Source: Neostapfia colusana
Taxonomy: Eukaryota; Streptophyta; Magnoliopsida; Poales; Poaceae
NCBI GenBank assembly: GCA_030760725.1
Contig: JASWHV010000013.1
Location: 34,940,699-35,004,698 of the forward strand
Reading direction: 5' to 3'
Length of the DNA stretch: 64,000 nt
In this document: one piece after another, positions 1-8,872 of the stretch
How the letters are laid out: each line of letters opens with the position of its first letter
Position numbering within the stretch: the stretch's first letter is position 1
Position numbers and translations under genes: made by a program
Notes under the pieces: generated by a model
Database searches by the model: none
Told to the model about the DNA's origin: nothing
The model's input: the letters and a program-made list of their open reading frames with translations, nothing else

Positions 1-1014
1 CACGCTGATCAAGTTTGAATGTACCGAAGGCATATCGGATATATGGGCCCCGATAAACAGTGGTAACCTATACCTCCACGCGTCGAGGCATAACGCACCG
101 ATTTATAGGTGTAGGTTGAGGGCAGCAAGGTGGAAATCTGCTAACGGGTATAGAGAGATGCTCCGTGTAGGGAACCCCCTGTCCGTTTGGGTGCGACCGG
201 TTCAACGTTTGGGCTGTTTGGTGAAAGGTTGTCCCGTACGACATCGAGCGAGCGTGCTGTGCAGATCCACGGGTGGACGTATGTGACGTACTCTTCGGGT
301 ATCCCTGCAGGTGTATATCGAGTCGATATGCCATCTCTCACGGTGATGAGTACCACTTGGTCACTGAGTCGTGATGTAGGTTAATATATGAAATGATATG
401 ATTAAATATTGCTGTTATGATGAAATTGTATTGCTACATGTGTGCCACCAAATATTGCTCACTAAATTTCAGATTTCAGGAACTGTTAACTTGTGGCTAA
501 AACATGAATTAAGGATGAACCGGTAGGTTTGTCCTTTGCTGCAATGTGCCCTCCTTTGTTTGTGTAACCTGCATGTAGAGTTTGATGTGTAGGTGAGTCG
601 GTTAAGTCTTGTTGAGCCATCGTGCTCATGGTTGCTGCTATGAGTGTTTTTCAGGTGAGGACTACCCCACGGACTCGGGTCATGAGTCCACCGGCGAGGG
701 CTACCCTCCGTCGGGTACCACGGCTGAGTGGGAGCCGTACACGCCGCGCTGAGCTGAGGAGTGCAGCTAGTGTGGGTTGTCCATAGGGCTGGGCAACCGA
801 CTTTTGCTATATAGACGGGCGTGCATTGTATAAACTTAGCTTCCGCTGTTGTAACTTCCATAATTAGTTTGTAACTGAAGTCTTATACCACTTTGTACAA
901 ATTCAGTTGTTTTCTATGTAGTACAATGTTGTTCTTATGAGGTGTGCTGTCGGGTGTCGCATCGTGCGGCACCACCCTCTGAGATCCTGGGAGAGCGGAT
1001 TCCGGTCCGCCACA
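1..1014 (+). repeat. Element B 5' LTR, 3' part only
   Basis: The LTR end is set by the terminal CACA at 1011-1014, three bases before a tRNA-iMet-like primer site. It resembles the LTR ends of C and E, including the 953-973 hairpin and the 613-628 hairpin. It also contains an acceptor-like AG at 653-654 followed by an open block ending in TGA at 750-752. The 5' part of the LTR lies before the window. Confidence 0.85.
655..752 (+). other. Putative LTR exon 2 of element B
   Basis: A T-rich tract ending in TCAG at 651-654 precedes 98 bases that are open in the phase seen in the other LTRs (two leftover bases, then codons) and stop at TGA 750-752. The C-terminal residues read YPPSG, then AEWEPYTPR, close to MPPSG and AE-EPCTPP in C/E and to VEWESCTPQS in A. 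The matching exon 1 would lie before base 1. Splicing is inferred, and the first bases (GTGAGG) also look like a 5' splice donor. Confidence 0.45.
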
Positions 1015-1017
1015 GGC

Positions 1018-1032
1018 TGGTATAAGAGCTGC
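1018..1032 (+). other. Primer binding site of element B (degenerate)
   Basis: TGGTATAAGAGCTGC matches the initiator tRNA-Met 3' end complement (TGGTATCAGAGC) except for C to A at the seventh base. It lies 3 bp after the LTR end, as in A and G. Confidence 0.85.
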
Positions 1033-2104
1033 TTAGGGGATAGCACACTAATTAAGGACTGTATTATGGGAAAACTTAGGTTTACAGTGAGGATTCGCTA
1101 GTATGCCCAAGTAAGGACTATATTAGTATAGTTACTTAAAGTGGCATGACTGACATATATGTTATAATTCTGAATTTTGATTATGTAATGACGCACCTAC
1201 GCTCAGGTAAAAATGGTAAGGAACGCCACCGAAAGCGGTTCAATTTCGGTTAGCTCCCCTGATGAGGAATGTGGTTCAGGGATAGGTCTCACAGCTTGGT
1301 GTGAGACATCAATATGAAACTCTTGGACCCTTCATGTTCCAGAGTTCATATGAAATGCTGATCCCTAGCGTGCATTAGGCAAGAAAGTGGAGACCCCATC
1401 GTGTGGTCAGTAACGTGAGAGTGTGTTCTTCTGGAAATAGCCTAGGAGGACATACGCAGCGCTTGCCATCTGCGTGCCCTGCAGGGCAGTAGGTGGTATC
1501 TGTTGGGTTGATAAAATTCCCAACTGTGACGACCTGTTCGCGCTCTACTCGGGTTCCCCGTCGTGTGGTATGAAAATACGATCACGTACCTTGAGACATG
1601 GCGTAACTCAAGGACGGCCGTATGGCAATGATACGGGCTTATTATTTACTTTCAAAAATGGACCTGCCTAAAATGAAAACAACCCTTGAGTGCATCATTA
1701 TTCAGTGTTCTTCTGCAGGGACTAACCACGTATGTATCCCGTGTAGTATACGTGTGCGAGAGACCGTTTAGTGCCACAATTGAGACGTATATGCTGGTAT
1801 AATCCGGTTAGGATTTTCCTTTTTGTGAGGAACGTAGTACCGACATGTAATAGGCATTTACACTAAAGATAATGGTAACAATGAACTAAAATAAAAATTT
1901 TCAATATTTAGGACCCTGGTTGGGTAGAAAAATTCAATAAGTGAGTAGTTTAACTCAAAGGGGTTCAAAAACAGAGTGCTCTGTTTTGGCAGCAAGTTTG
2001 CTGAACTTGAACAGAGCATAGCTCACAAATTATTTAGCCAATGTGGGTGTGGGATATATTTGTGGAAAGAGGTTTAAGTGCTCTACAACTTTGTTGTAGA
2101 CTTC

Positions 2105-2109
2105 CAGAG
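2105..2109 (+). repeat. Target site duplication of A, left copy (CAGAG)
   Basis: CAGAG immediately before the TG of A's 5' LTR is repeated at 17545-17549 immediately after the CA of its 3' LTR. Five bases is the usual Ty3/gypsy duplication length. Confidence 0.97.
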
Positions 2110-2715
2110 TGTAAGGGCCTCAGTTTTTGACACCCATTTGCAGTGTTCATCCCCACACCACACACCTCATTTGAGGAAAAATGATGAACACAAATAAAGA
2201 GCAAGTAACAATTATCAACATGCTCATTAGGGAACAAACTCACACATTGCAAAAGTGGTACTTCCCACATGTGATATAGATGGGCTGGACATATGAAAAC
2301 TCCTACACTTTGCCAAGGATGTCCATGCCAAGTTTCACCCAAATTCAAAACATTTTTGAGGTCATCTTGGGTGTAGATAGGAAAGGGGCAGTTTGAAAAC
2401 ATATTCAAATTCAAACTGTTTTCACCCACTGAATTTAAAAGTGGAAGGCATATTCTTGCTCAGCACATTTTTGTGAGCTCACACACCAATTTTCACTCCA
2501 TTTGGAGTTGATCTTGACATGAGCTAAGGGGGAGAAATTCAAACTTTATTTGAATTTCAAACTGCACTTGTGCTGAAATTCATTCAAACCAAACCTCATT
2601 TGAACTTTGATCAATTCAAATGGCTCTTGGGTGAATAATTTGAGTTGCCAAGGGTAGAATAGGGTTCACTGTTTACCACAGCTGTTAGGAATAAATTTCA
2701 GAGGTTAAAAGAGGA

Positions 2716-2732
2716 GTGGGACCCACATGTCA
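2716..2732 (+). promoter_or_regulatory. Palindromic GTGGGACCCAC-ATGTCA promoter motif, A 5' LTR
   Basis: GTGGGACCCAC followed by ATGTCA contains the TCP-factor consensus GTGGGNCC on one strand and its partner on the other. It lies about 135 bp upstream of the TATA-like box. The same motif recurs in D (both LTRs), F and G. The copy in the 3' LTR is at 14106-14122. TCP binding is inferred. Confidence 0.55.
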
Positions 2733-2865
2733 GCCTCAGCCTCAAGGCAAACCGACTGAACCACAGTTCAGTCGGTTCCCGGCTGTTGTGCGCGCGCGCC
2801 ACCGAAGGGGGCAGCCGGCGCCAGCTCCTGCTGCGTGCCCCAAGCCGGAGACCGGCCGACCGGCC

Positions 2866-2873
2866 TATTTATT
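2866..2873 (+). promoter_or_regulatory. Probable TATA box of A 5' LTR
   Basis: TATTTATT lies in an otherwise GC-rich context at the switch from AT-rich U3-like DNA to GC-rich DNA. This would place transcription start near 2895-2905. The duplicate in the 3' LTR is at 14256-14263. Confidence 0.5.
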
Positions 2874-4662
2874 CCCTCCCCGGCGTGCTTCAGTCGCCAT
2901 TCCCCGAGCTGCCGACGTGCACGATCCATTTCTCCACTGCCATCACCGGCGCTCGAGTTCCTGCTGGATCGAGCTGATCGCAGCTTCCTCTTTCCACTCC
3001 AGGGTCCCAGCCAGGTACTAGCGACCATCCTCCATCCTTCCCATTGATAGAAATCGATTGAAACCGAGTGATATCGGCTGTGCCGAAAGATCAAACTCGG
3101 AACTGGAAACCGCCGCACCTCGGGCTCTCGTGGACAGCCCAACCTGGGCGTTGTCACGCCCGAGCCAAGGCACCCTTGGACGCGCAAGTGATCGGTGCTG
3201 CTCATCCCCGAGCCACAGCTCGAGTGGTTGCTCACCGGCGGCGAATTTCCACTTTTCCCCTTTCTGTGTGCAGAACGACCCTCGGGTACGATTCTGTTTA
3301 ATTCGTGCTCTAGAAAGGATTAGAGGGCCTCAGGCCACTCCCACACGAACTAGACACGGTGACGCACAAGTTGCCTTCACAACTCTGGGCCGGAGAACTT
3401 CTGTGCCCGGCGTAATTCAAGGTCTACTAATGGCGGAACGCACGGGGGGTATCGGGCGCACGGTGAGGACCTATTTCGGGCCTTCCCCGAGCTACCCCGA
3501 GTTCATGTCGACCTTCTCTGAGGTCCACTGATGCTCCCCGACCGATTTCCCAAGTAGCTGAGGCACTAGGAGCGTCAGCCGACATGGCCGAAGTCGTTCC
3601 GATATGGCGGCTCGTCGCCGACCATGCTCCGGCCGTTGTCATGAGCAGCTGACCCTCGGATCATGTTCCCCAAGTAAAAGTAGGCAGGGGCGGCCAGAAT
3701 CAAGAAGTTTGAAGCGGTACAGCAGCCAGCGGCGAGCTCTCCGGCGAGGTCCCTCGGCGGCGGAGCGCGGGTGTCGCGAGGTTGAAGAAGGGGGTGGACC
3801 CCAGCTGTCAGCGGCCGATATTTTGAATCGGGATCCGGCTGCGGCCGGGATCGGGTGTGCTGGCGCGCAAAAGCCTTGTGGGCCGCGGTGTGCTGTCGCT
3901 TCGGCGTGCGACGCGTGTCCCCTGGGCCCACGCGCGAGTTTAAACTTTTCCCCGATTTTCAGATTTCCTTCAAACTTCAAATCCTTATAACTTTGGCTAG
4001 AAAGCTCCAAATTGAGTGAACCAAATTTTGCTGGATTCAGCTCTTTGAGTACTTTCCAGAAAATCAAGTGTCACTTCATGAAATTCCTTAATTCTCCAGA
4101 ATTAATTCCTTAAAGTTTAAACTGTTAGGAATTTTAACTGGAGAATCATTTGGAGGAAAATCCTGAAATTTTGCTGAGATGTTCACCAAAATATCCTTGA
4201 ACTACCATAAAAATTTCAGATCCATTTGAGCTCATTTAGTCCACCTAATGGTGTGATTAGTAAAACTGTTCCAGAGAAAATAGAAAATGTTCAGAAACAT
4301 TTTCAGAATTTTCTCTGAAATTGTTTAGCTCATATCTTTAGTTAGAGACTTCCAAATTAAGTGAGACCAATTCCATTAGAACCCTCTGAAAATCTAGTTT
4401 TCAGAAAGTCATAGTTTGTTTCATGAAAATACCTAGAACACCCTAAAAGCCTTTAATTAAGGTCAAGGACATAATTATTTGTGGAGGGCTCAAATGAGCT
4501 TTGCTGCAACTAAAACTTGACCAAGTCTCTGTTTAGGTTGTAACCAAGCCACAGTAAAAGTTTCACAGTCATTAGGTCTATCTAGTAAAGGTTATAGACT
4601 TCACAACTTCAAAGTTAATACAAAAGCATTTAATTAATACATACATTGTTCTTATCATGTAG

Positions 4663-4743
4663 TCGCTAAAGTCGAGGAGGAACCCGAAGTCCTAGACTTC
4701 GTTACTCCGGAGGAACAGCTAGCCTACGACCAAGAGCAGCAAG
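4663..4743 (+). other. Putative LTR exon 1 of element A
   Basis: Preceded by a pyrimidine-rich tract ending GTAG and followed by GCAAGCC, a fit to a GC-type donor (AG before GCAAG). It is 81 bases: two leftover bases, 26 codons, one leftover G. The product is acidic and Gln-rich, with key residues KVEEEPEVLDF near the start and YDQEQQ at the end. F carries the same block with the same length and phase, and its changes are partly synonymous. The 3' LTR copy is at 16053-16133. Splicing is inferred; no upstream ATG exon was identified. Confidence 0.45.
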
Positions 4744-5596
4744 GCAAGCCCCGGTTTGCATTAACCATTTTATCAATTTTTATTGTTTTGAGCACATACT
4801 TGTTTTCTTTATGTTGTGCATCAGAGTCTTGTTTGGAAACCCCACTGCATAGCCAAGAAAACCATGGGTTGGGGTTTAGGATTGCAAACCCCGTTAGCCA
4901 CTGCATTGCTAGGATAGAGTAGGATTCGGTACAAGTCGAGTAGTTGGAACTACTCGCGAGAATAGGCTAGAGGCACATTGCTCGGGTAGAGATAGCACAT
5001 GATACACATGGCAAGAAAATGAGACCGAGCGGAGAGTAAGGGCAGCAGGACTTTGGGGCCTGTGTGCTGTAGCTCCGCTTGTGTCGATTGAGGACCGAGC
5101 CGTGTGCGGGCCTGTTGAACAAGCTAGAACAGTACCGAAGACCTACCGGCTATATGGGAACCGGGAAACTGATGTAACTCGGGTAGCTGGGTATTGAGGC
5201 ATTGCCCGTCGTTCAGAGGGTAGGTTGAGAGCTCGAGGTGTAAATCAGCTGGCGGCACAGAGATGCGCGTGCAGGGACCTCTTGCTCGGGACGATGGGAC
5301 CGGTTCAATATTTGGCTAACGGGTGAAAGGTAGTCGCGTACGGCGTCCGTGATGGTTGTTGTAGGCAACATCGAGTACGGGCGTACGTGACGGGTTGTTC
5401 GGGTAACCCTGCAGGTGTAAATCGATTATAATCGCCGTCCCTCGCGGTCAGTGAGTACCACTTGTTCACTGTACCGTGACGTAGAAAGAACAGGCTAGTT
5501 ACATGTTAAAATGTTGCTGATTGAAAGTTGGATATTGATTGTTAATGATATGTTGTAGCTTAGTGCTAACTAAAGTTCTTTTCAACTTTGGGCAAA

Positions 5597-5645
5597 GTAC
5601 ATGAGAGAAATGCGTTTCTTGTTTGATTGCGGCTCTCTCATGTGC
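5597..5645 (+). other. Conserved long hairpin (H1) in A LTR
   Basis: Arms CATGAGAGA (5600-5608) and TCTCTCATG (5634-5642) extend to about 12 bp with A-T, G-T and G-C pairs. The loop holds GTTTCTTGTTTGATTG. Counterparts with different arms but the same loop core are at 52356-52402 (E), 30046-30092 and 19868-19914 (C, minus), 53491-53536 (F, minus) and 60632-60684 (G). Confidence 0.65.
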
Positions 5646-5793
5646 CTTAGCGTAAAGTTCTCCACAACCTGCTGCTAAAACTTGAAAGTAAGGTTCTACT
5701 AATTAGGCGAGTCCTTGCAAATGATTTTTACCTCATGCAACCCATCACCCTCATGTAGAAGTTTCATGTTTAGGTGAGACGGGTCAGACTTGC

Positions 5794-5809
5794 TGAGCCT
5801 TCGTGCTCA
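5794..5809 (+). other. Conserved short hairpin (H2) in A LTR
   Basis: TGAGC and GCTCA pair around a 6-base loop, CTTCGT. The arms are invariant in B (613-628), E (52551-52566) and G (60828-60843), while the loop changes. It ends about 25 bases before the acceptor tract of putative exon 2. Confidence 0.55.
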
Positions 5810-5834
5810 CTGCTTGTGTTTGAAGCTTTTGCAG

Positions 5835-5923
5835 GGTTCTATGAGGAAGGGACTCCCGAAGAGGAGACGGAACCCCAGGAGGGGAACCCCGTCGAGTGGG
5901 AGTCGTGCACGCCGCAGAGTTAG
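5835..5923 (+). other. Putative LTR exon 2 of element A
   Basis: TTTTGCAG at 5827-5834 precedes 89 bases that continue the frame of 4663-4743 if 4744-5834 is removed as a GC-AG intron of 1091 bases. Key residues are FYEEG at the start and EWESCTPQS before TAG 5921-5923. AATAAA signals follow within about 130 bases. The 3' LTR copy is at 17225-17313. It could instead be a fossil coding segment. Confidence 0.45.
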
Positions 5924-6089
5924 TGTGCGAGTGTGCTAGCAAGGACACGTTCGAGGGCTGAACGTGCACTTGATGCTTAGTCTACGCCCGCGAGTGTGGA
6001 CTAAACTTATTTTGATGTAAACATGTTAATAAACTTGTTTATGTAATAAAGCTTCCGCTTCCGCTTTGTACCTTTGACGTGTGTTATAC

Positions 6090-6110
6090 GGTGTTGTGCA
6101 ACGCAGCACC
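6090..6110 (+). other. Conserved terminal hairpin (H3) in A LTR
   Basis: GGTGTTG (6090-6096) pairs with CAGCACC (6104-6110), 44 bases before the LTR end. E and G have GGTGCCG with CGGCACC, and F has GGTGCTG with CAGCACC, so pairing survives arm changes. Confidence 0.6.
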
Positions 6111-6154
6111 CCTCAGCGTGATCCTGGCTCGACAGGACCAGTGGGGTCGTGTCA

Positions 6155-7655
6155 GCGTGGTATCAGAGCTCGCTTGAGGTTTAACACAGTACAAAGGTCT
6201 TCTTTTTCAAAAATCCAGTGAGGAACGAGTTAGTAGCCCGTATAAGGATGTTATTAGTATATAGAAAGTGGCTTATTAACTTATTTGTTATGTCGGAAAA
6301 TCGTGCATCTCGGGACGTTCATGTCTTGGGGGGTGCACGTAAGCGCTGTCCACCAGTGCGCACAAGCTGAAGGGTGGAGCCCCACGGGTGGCAGGTAACC
6401 CGACCCGCTTTGATATCCTCTACGACTCTTCATGTCGTTTGGGGTATTCGAGCAACGTCTGTCCCTGGCGTGCGTGGTGCAACATGGGAGACCCCGTCAC
6501 GTGGTCTGAAACGTGAACACGTAACTCAAGGCGTGTTTGGCTTGAGAACATCCGGGCGAGTGATGACGGCCGGGTGTACAAACTGTATGGATTCCGGGCT
6601 CGGTGTGCAGCCGAGTCTGATGATTGTTTGAGTTTCTGCAGGTAGCCTTACCACGAAACGGTAGACGTGTAGCATCCGTGTGCGAGTGACGAGTAGTGCC
6701 ACTGAACTAACGAAGCCGGCTAAATCCGGTATAGGTTTTTCCTTTGTGAGGACGTAGTACCGACATAATCTGGTGACGCCTCGACGTCACACCCAACTAA
6801 ATGAACAACTTCATTTAAAAACTTGAAGGTTTTGATCCAAAGTAGTAAAACTTGATGTAACTCCTTCCCTTGAACAGGATATTCAAAGTTAATAAATTTT
6901 CAACTTATAGGATGTTAAGGACAGAGCACTCTGTTTTCAGCTAAATCAAGGCTGAAGTTAATCAGAGGTTAGAGGTTGAGTTCTTTCGAGGTTGGGGTCG
7001 TATGATACATTTCTGGAAAGCTTTGGAGGAGCTTTACAATTTTTCTGTTGAGTTCCAGAGGTGTTTCATCCCTTAACCACTCGAAAAATGCAGTAGAGTT
7101 GAAACTGTCCAGAAAACAGGACGGAGCAAAGACTCTCTGTAGACTCTCTGTAAATTAAGCATAACTTCCTGCATAAAAATCCAAAAATAGAAAATGAGGT
7201 GGTTCTGGGAAAGATTATGAGATGGGTTACAACTTTGTAACAGAAAGTTTTGTCAGATTAGGAACAGAATTAACTGGGATTCTTGGATCAAATCAGTACC
7301 TAAGGCAGGGAGGTGCTGTCCAATTATTTCCAGAAATTCTGTTAACTTTGACATCTCATAACTTTTGAACCGGAGCAGATCTTAGGCCAACCAAATACTT
7401 TCTGGAAAGCTATTGAAGTTAACTTTAACTTTGATGTTGAGCTCCAGGACTGGTTTTGCTTTTAACCTGGCCTAAATCAGATTAATATGGAAACTGGTCA
7501 GGGCTGTCATGGGAACAACAGATCAGCAGTCAAATTTGTTTAAAAATTTGAACTATGTTTCCAAGTGTTAAGGGTTCAATGACATATCTTATGTTATAAC
7601 TCAATGGTTTACTGTTTAAATAAATATTTGACATTTCTCAAATATATTTTTACAG
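6155..7655 (+). other. Element A leader with conserved packaging-like block
   Basis: About 1.5 kb without a conserved ORF. Segment 6281-6644 is close to 90% identical by eye to 61355-61719 in G, although the LTRs of A and G differ far more. Within it 6303-6338 folds into a hairpin (GTGCA with TGCAC, then CGGGAC with GTCTTG). In other retroelements leaders of this kind hold dimerization and packaging signals, and that role is inferred here. The leader ends in TTTTTACAG directly before the upstream ORF. Confidence 0.7.
6158..6169 (+). other. Primer binding site of element A
   Basis: TGGTATCAGAGC complements the 3' end of initiator tRNA-Met and starts 3 bp after the LTR end, where minus-strand DNA synthesis would be primed. 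Confidence 0.95.
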
Positions 7656-8600
7656 ATGGCAGCAGATAAACGGTTGGAGAACGGGTGGGTAGTTTCCCAC
7701 TGTTCTGACCGTAGCGGCTACCCGGGAGCATTGTGGCTAATGCTCCAATATTTCGGGTACAACCAGATGCCGCAATACTTCGCCAAGGAAGAAGGCGAAG
7801 AGGGGAACAAGACGTGGACGATCCATGTCGAGGTTCCTGCAGGGCCTACGCCACCCGGTTGGGTGCCATTCACCGTCACGGTGAGAGGAAGACAACCGGA
7901 AGGGATGTGGCAAGTGGCAGCCCGTGACACTATGTCACGTTTCTGCCAACTACACGTACAGGCTATGGAGGGAACTCCATACGCACTCGTTCCGGTGGAG
8001 GGACGAGCTCAGCATGTGTGGGAAGAGAGGTACCTAGAGGCAACAAACCCGAGTTGCCCAAGGTACAACCCCGCGGAGGCAAATCTCAGCCTCCAAATGA
8101 GGGCGGGAAACGCTGTGATGGACAGCCAAGCTGTTCATACGGAGCATCTCGCCACCAAGCTCAAGGAGAGCACAAGCCGTGGAGATCATTTTGAGAGTGC
8201 TCACAGTGCACTCCGCAATGTGCTCCTTCCGACGATCAAGCGACTGAATGAACAACACAATCAGTTGCGTCGTCTGAAGAAGGCAAAGAAGAAGAGCCGT
8301 GTTGACATTGCGGCGTTGCAAGAGCTGGTGCAGACCCTAACCCAGCAGAATGAGGACCTTGCTCAAGAGCGGGACGACGCTATTGAGGAAGGACAAGGCT
8401 GGGAAGAGGACTACAACCAGGCTATGGACGAGGTGCATGCATTGCAGGACCTCGTGCCCCCGGTATTGGGCGTACCGGTAGTCTTGGGTCTTCCGGCCAT
8501 GGGAGAACCTGGAATGGGAGAAGAGGTGGTAGACCCCGAGCCACCAGCAGAGGTACCGGAGGAGGACGACCCACAGGAGGTCGAGTTCTACTCCGAGTAG
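7656..8600 (+). CDS. Upstream ORF (orf0-like) of element A, function unknown
   Basis: A 314-aa ORF from ATG 7656 (acceptor-like TTTTTACAG ends at 7655) to TAG, in the same orientation as gag and 272 bases before it. Residues 1 to about 110 look globular and aromatic-rich (LMLQYFGYNQMPQYF; WQVAARDTM). About 165-275 is a charged, probably helical coiled coil rich in Leu, Gln, Arg and Glu, with a basic KKAKKKSR run. The tail is Pro/Glu-rich and acidic. I do not recognise a known domain. From memory, rice gypsy elements such as RIRE3/RIRE8 also carry an extra ORF before gag. D has an ORF of the same layout at 40187-40966, without clear residue-level similarity. The intact frame in a very young element argues that it is functional. 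Confidence 0.8.
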   Translation: MAADKRLENGWVVSHCSDRSGYPGALWLMLQYFGYNQMPQYFAKEEGEEGNKTWTIHVEVPAGPTPPGWVPFTVTVRGRQPEGMWQVAARDTMSRFCQLHVQAMEGTPYALVPVEGRAQHVWEERYLEATNPSCPRYNPAEANLSLQMRAGNAVMDSQAVHTEHLATKLKESTSRGDHFESAHSALRNVLLPTIKRLNEQHNQLRRLKKAKKKSRVDIAALQELVQTLTQQNEDLAQERDDAIEEGQGWEEDYNQAMDEVHALQDLVPPVLGVPVVLGLPAMGEPGMGEEVVDPEPPAEVPEEDDPQEVEFYSE

Positions 8601-8872
8601 GGGGTTACGGTTGCCAAGTAGGGCAGCTAGGGTAGCGTAACCCAACTTTTGTAATCGGTGACATGTCGTGTAGACAGTAGCGTATGTATAGGTAGTGACG
8701 GCATGAGCACGACTTCTCGGAGGTCCGAGAATAATGTATCTTGTATAAAGTTTATGCTTTATCAATATATGTGAATGTTGTGCAAGTTAGTCATGCGTCG
8801 CTTCAATACTTACTGCTGTTTATGGAATTTTGAGTAAGACATGTGCTAATTGCTGCTGTGTTGAATTTCAGA

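Larger units (their letters stand above)
1015..2109 (+). other. Element B untranslated leader, first part
   Basis: No credible ORF. It continues at 17550 after the A insertion. The block near 1380-1680 is shared with the leader of C (minus strand, about 28900-29150), including a GTTGGGTTGATAAAATTCCC segment. This supports B and C belonging to related families. Confidence 0.75.
2110..6154 (+). repeat. 5' LTR of element A
   Basis: Begins TGTAAGGG and ends GTGTCA, and is matched base for base at 13500-17544 apart from position 4657. The U3-like part (2110 to about 2880) is AT-rich and carries a palindromic GTGGGACCCAC at 2716-2726 and a TATA-like TATTTATT at 2866-2873. A GC-rich transcribed-looking part follows, with an acceptor-like tract ending TGTGTGCAG at 3273. 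Two putative exons lie at 4663-4743 and 5835-5923, and hairpins at 5597-5645, 5794-5809 and 6090-6110. AATAAA occurs twice near 6030-6050. The ORFs here are short, unconserved and GC-driven. Confidence 0.96.

Noticed and set aside
2768..3235. 155-aa minus-strand ORF in A's LTR (duplicate at 14158-14625), and similar ORFs at 3058-3531, 3604-3990 and 3639-4067
   Set aside because: Several frames are open at once in a GC-rich zone, the products are low-complexity, and they are not matched in the related LTR of F. Repetition in both LTRs of A only reflects LTR duplication.
5835..5923. LTR exon blocks as part of a captured host gene
   Set aside because: The blocks occur at the same place in several families and in D with different sequence. 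I recognise no host protein, so capture is not supported.
6158..6172. tRNA-like sequences at the primer sites
   Set aside because: Only the 12-15 bases complementary to the tRNA 3' end are present; no tRNA gene fold.
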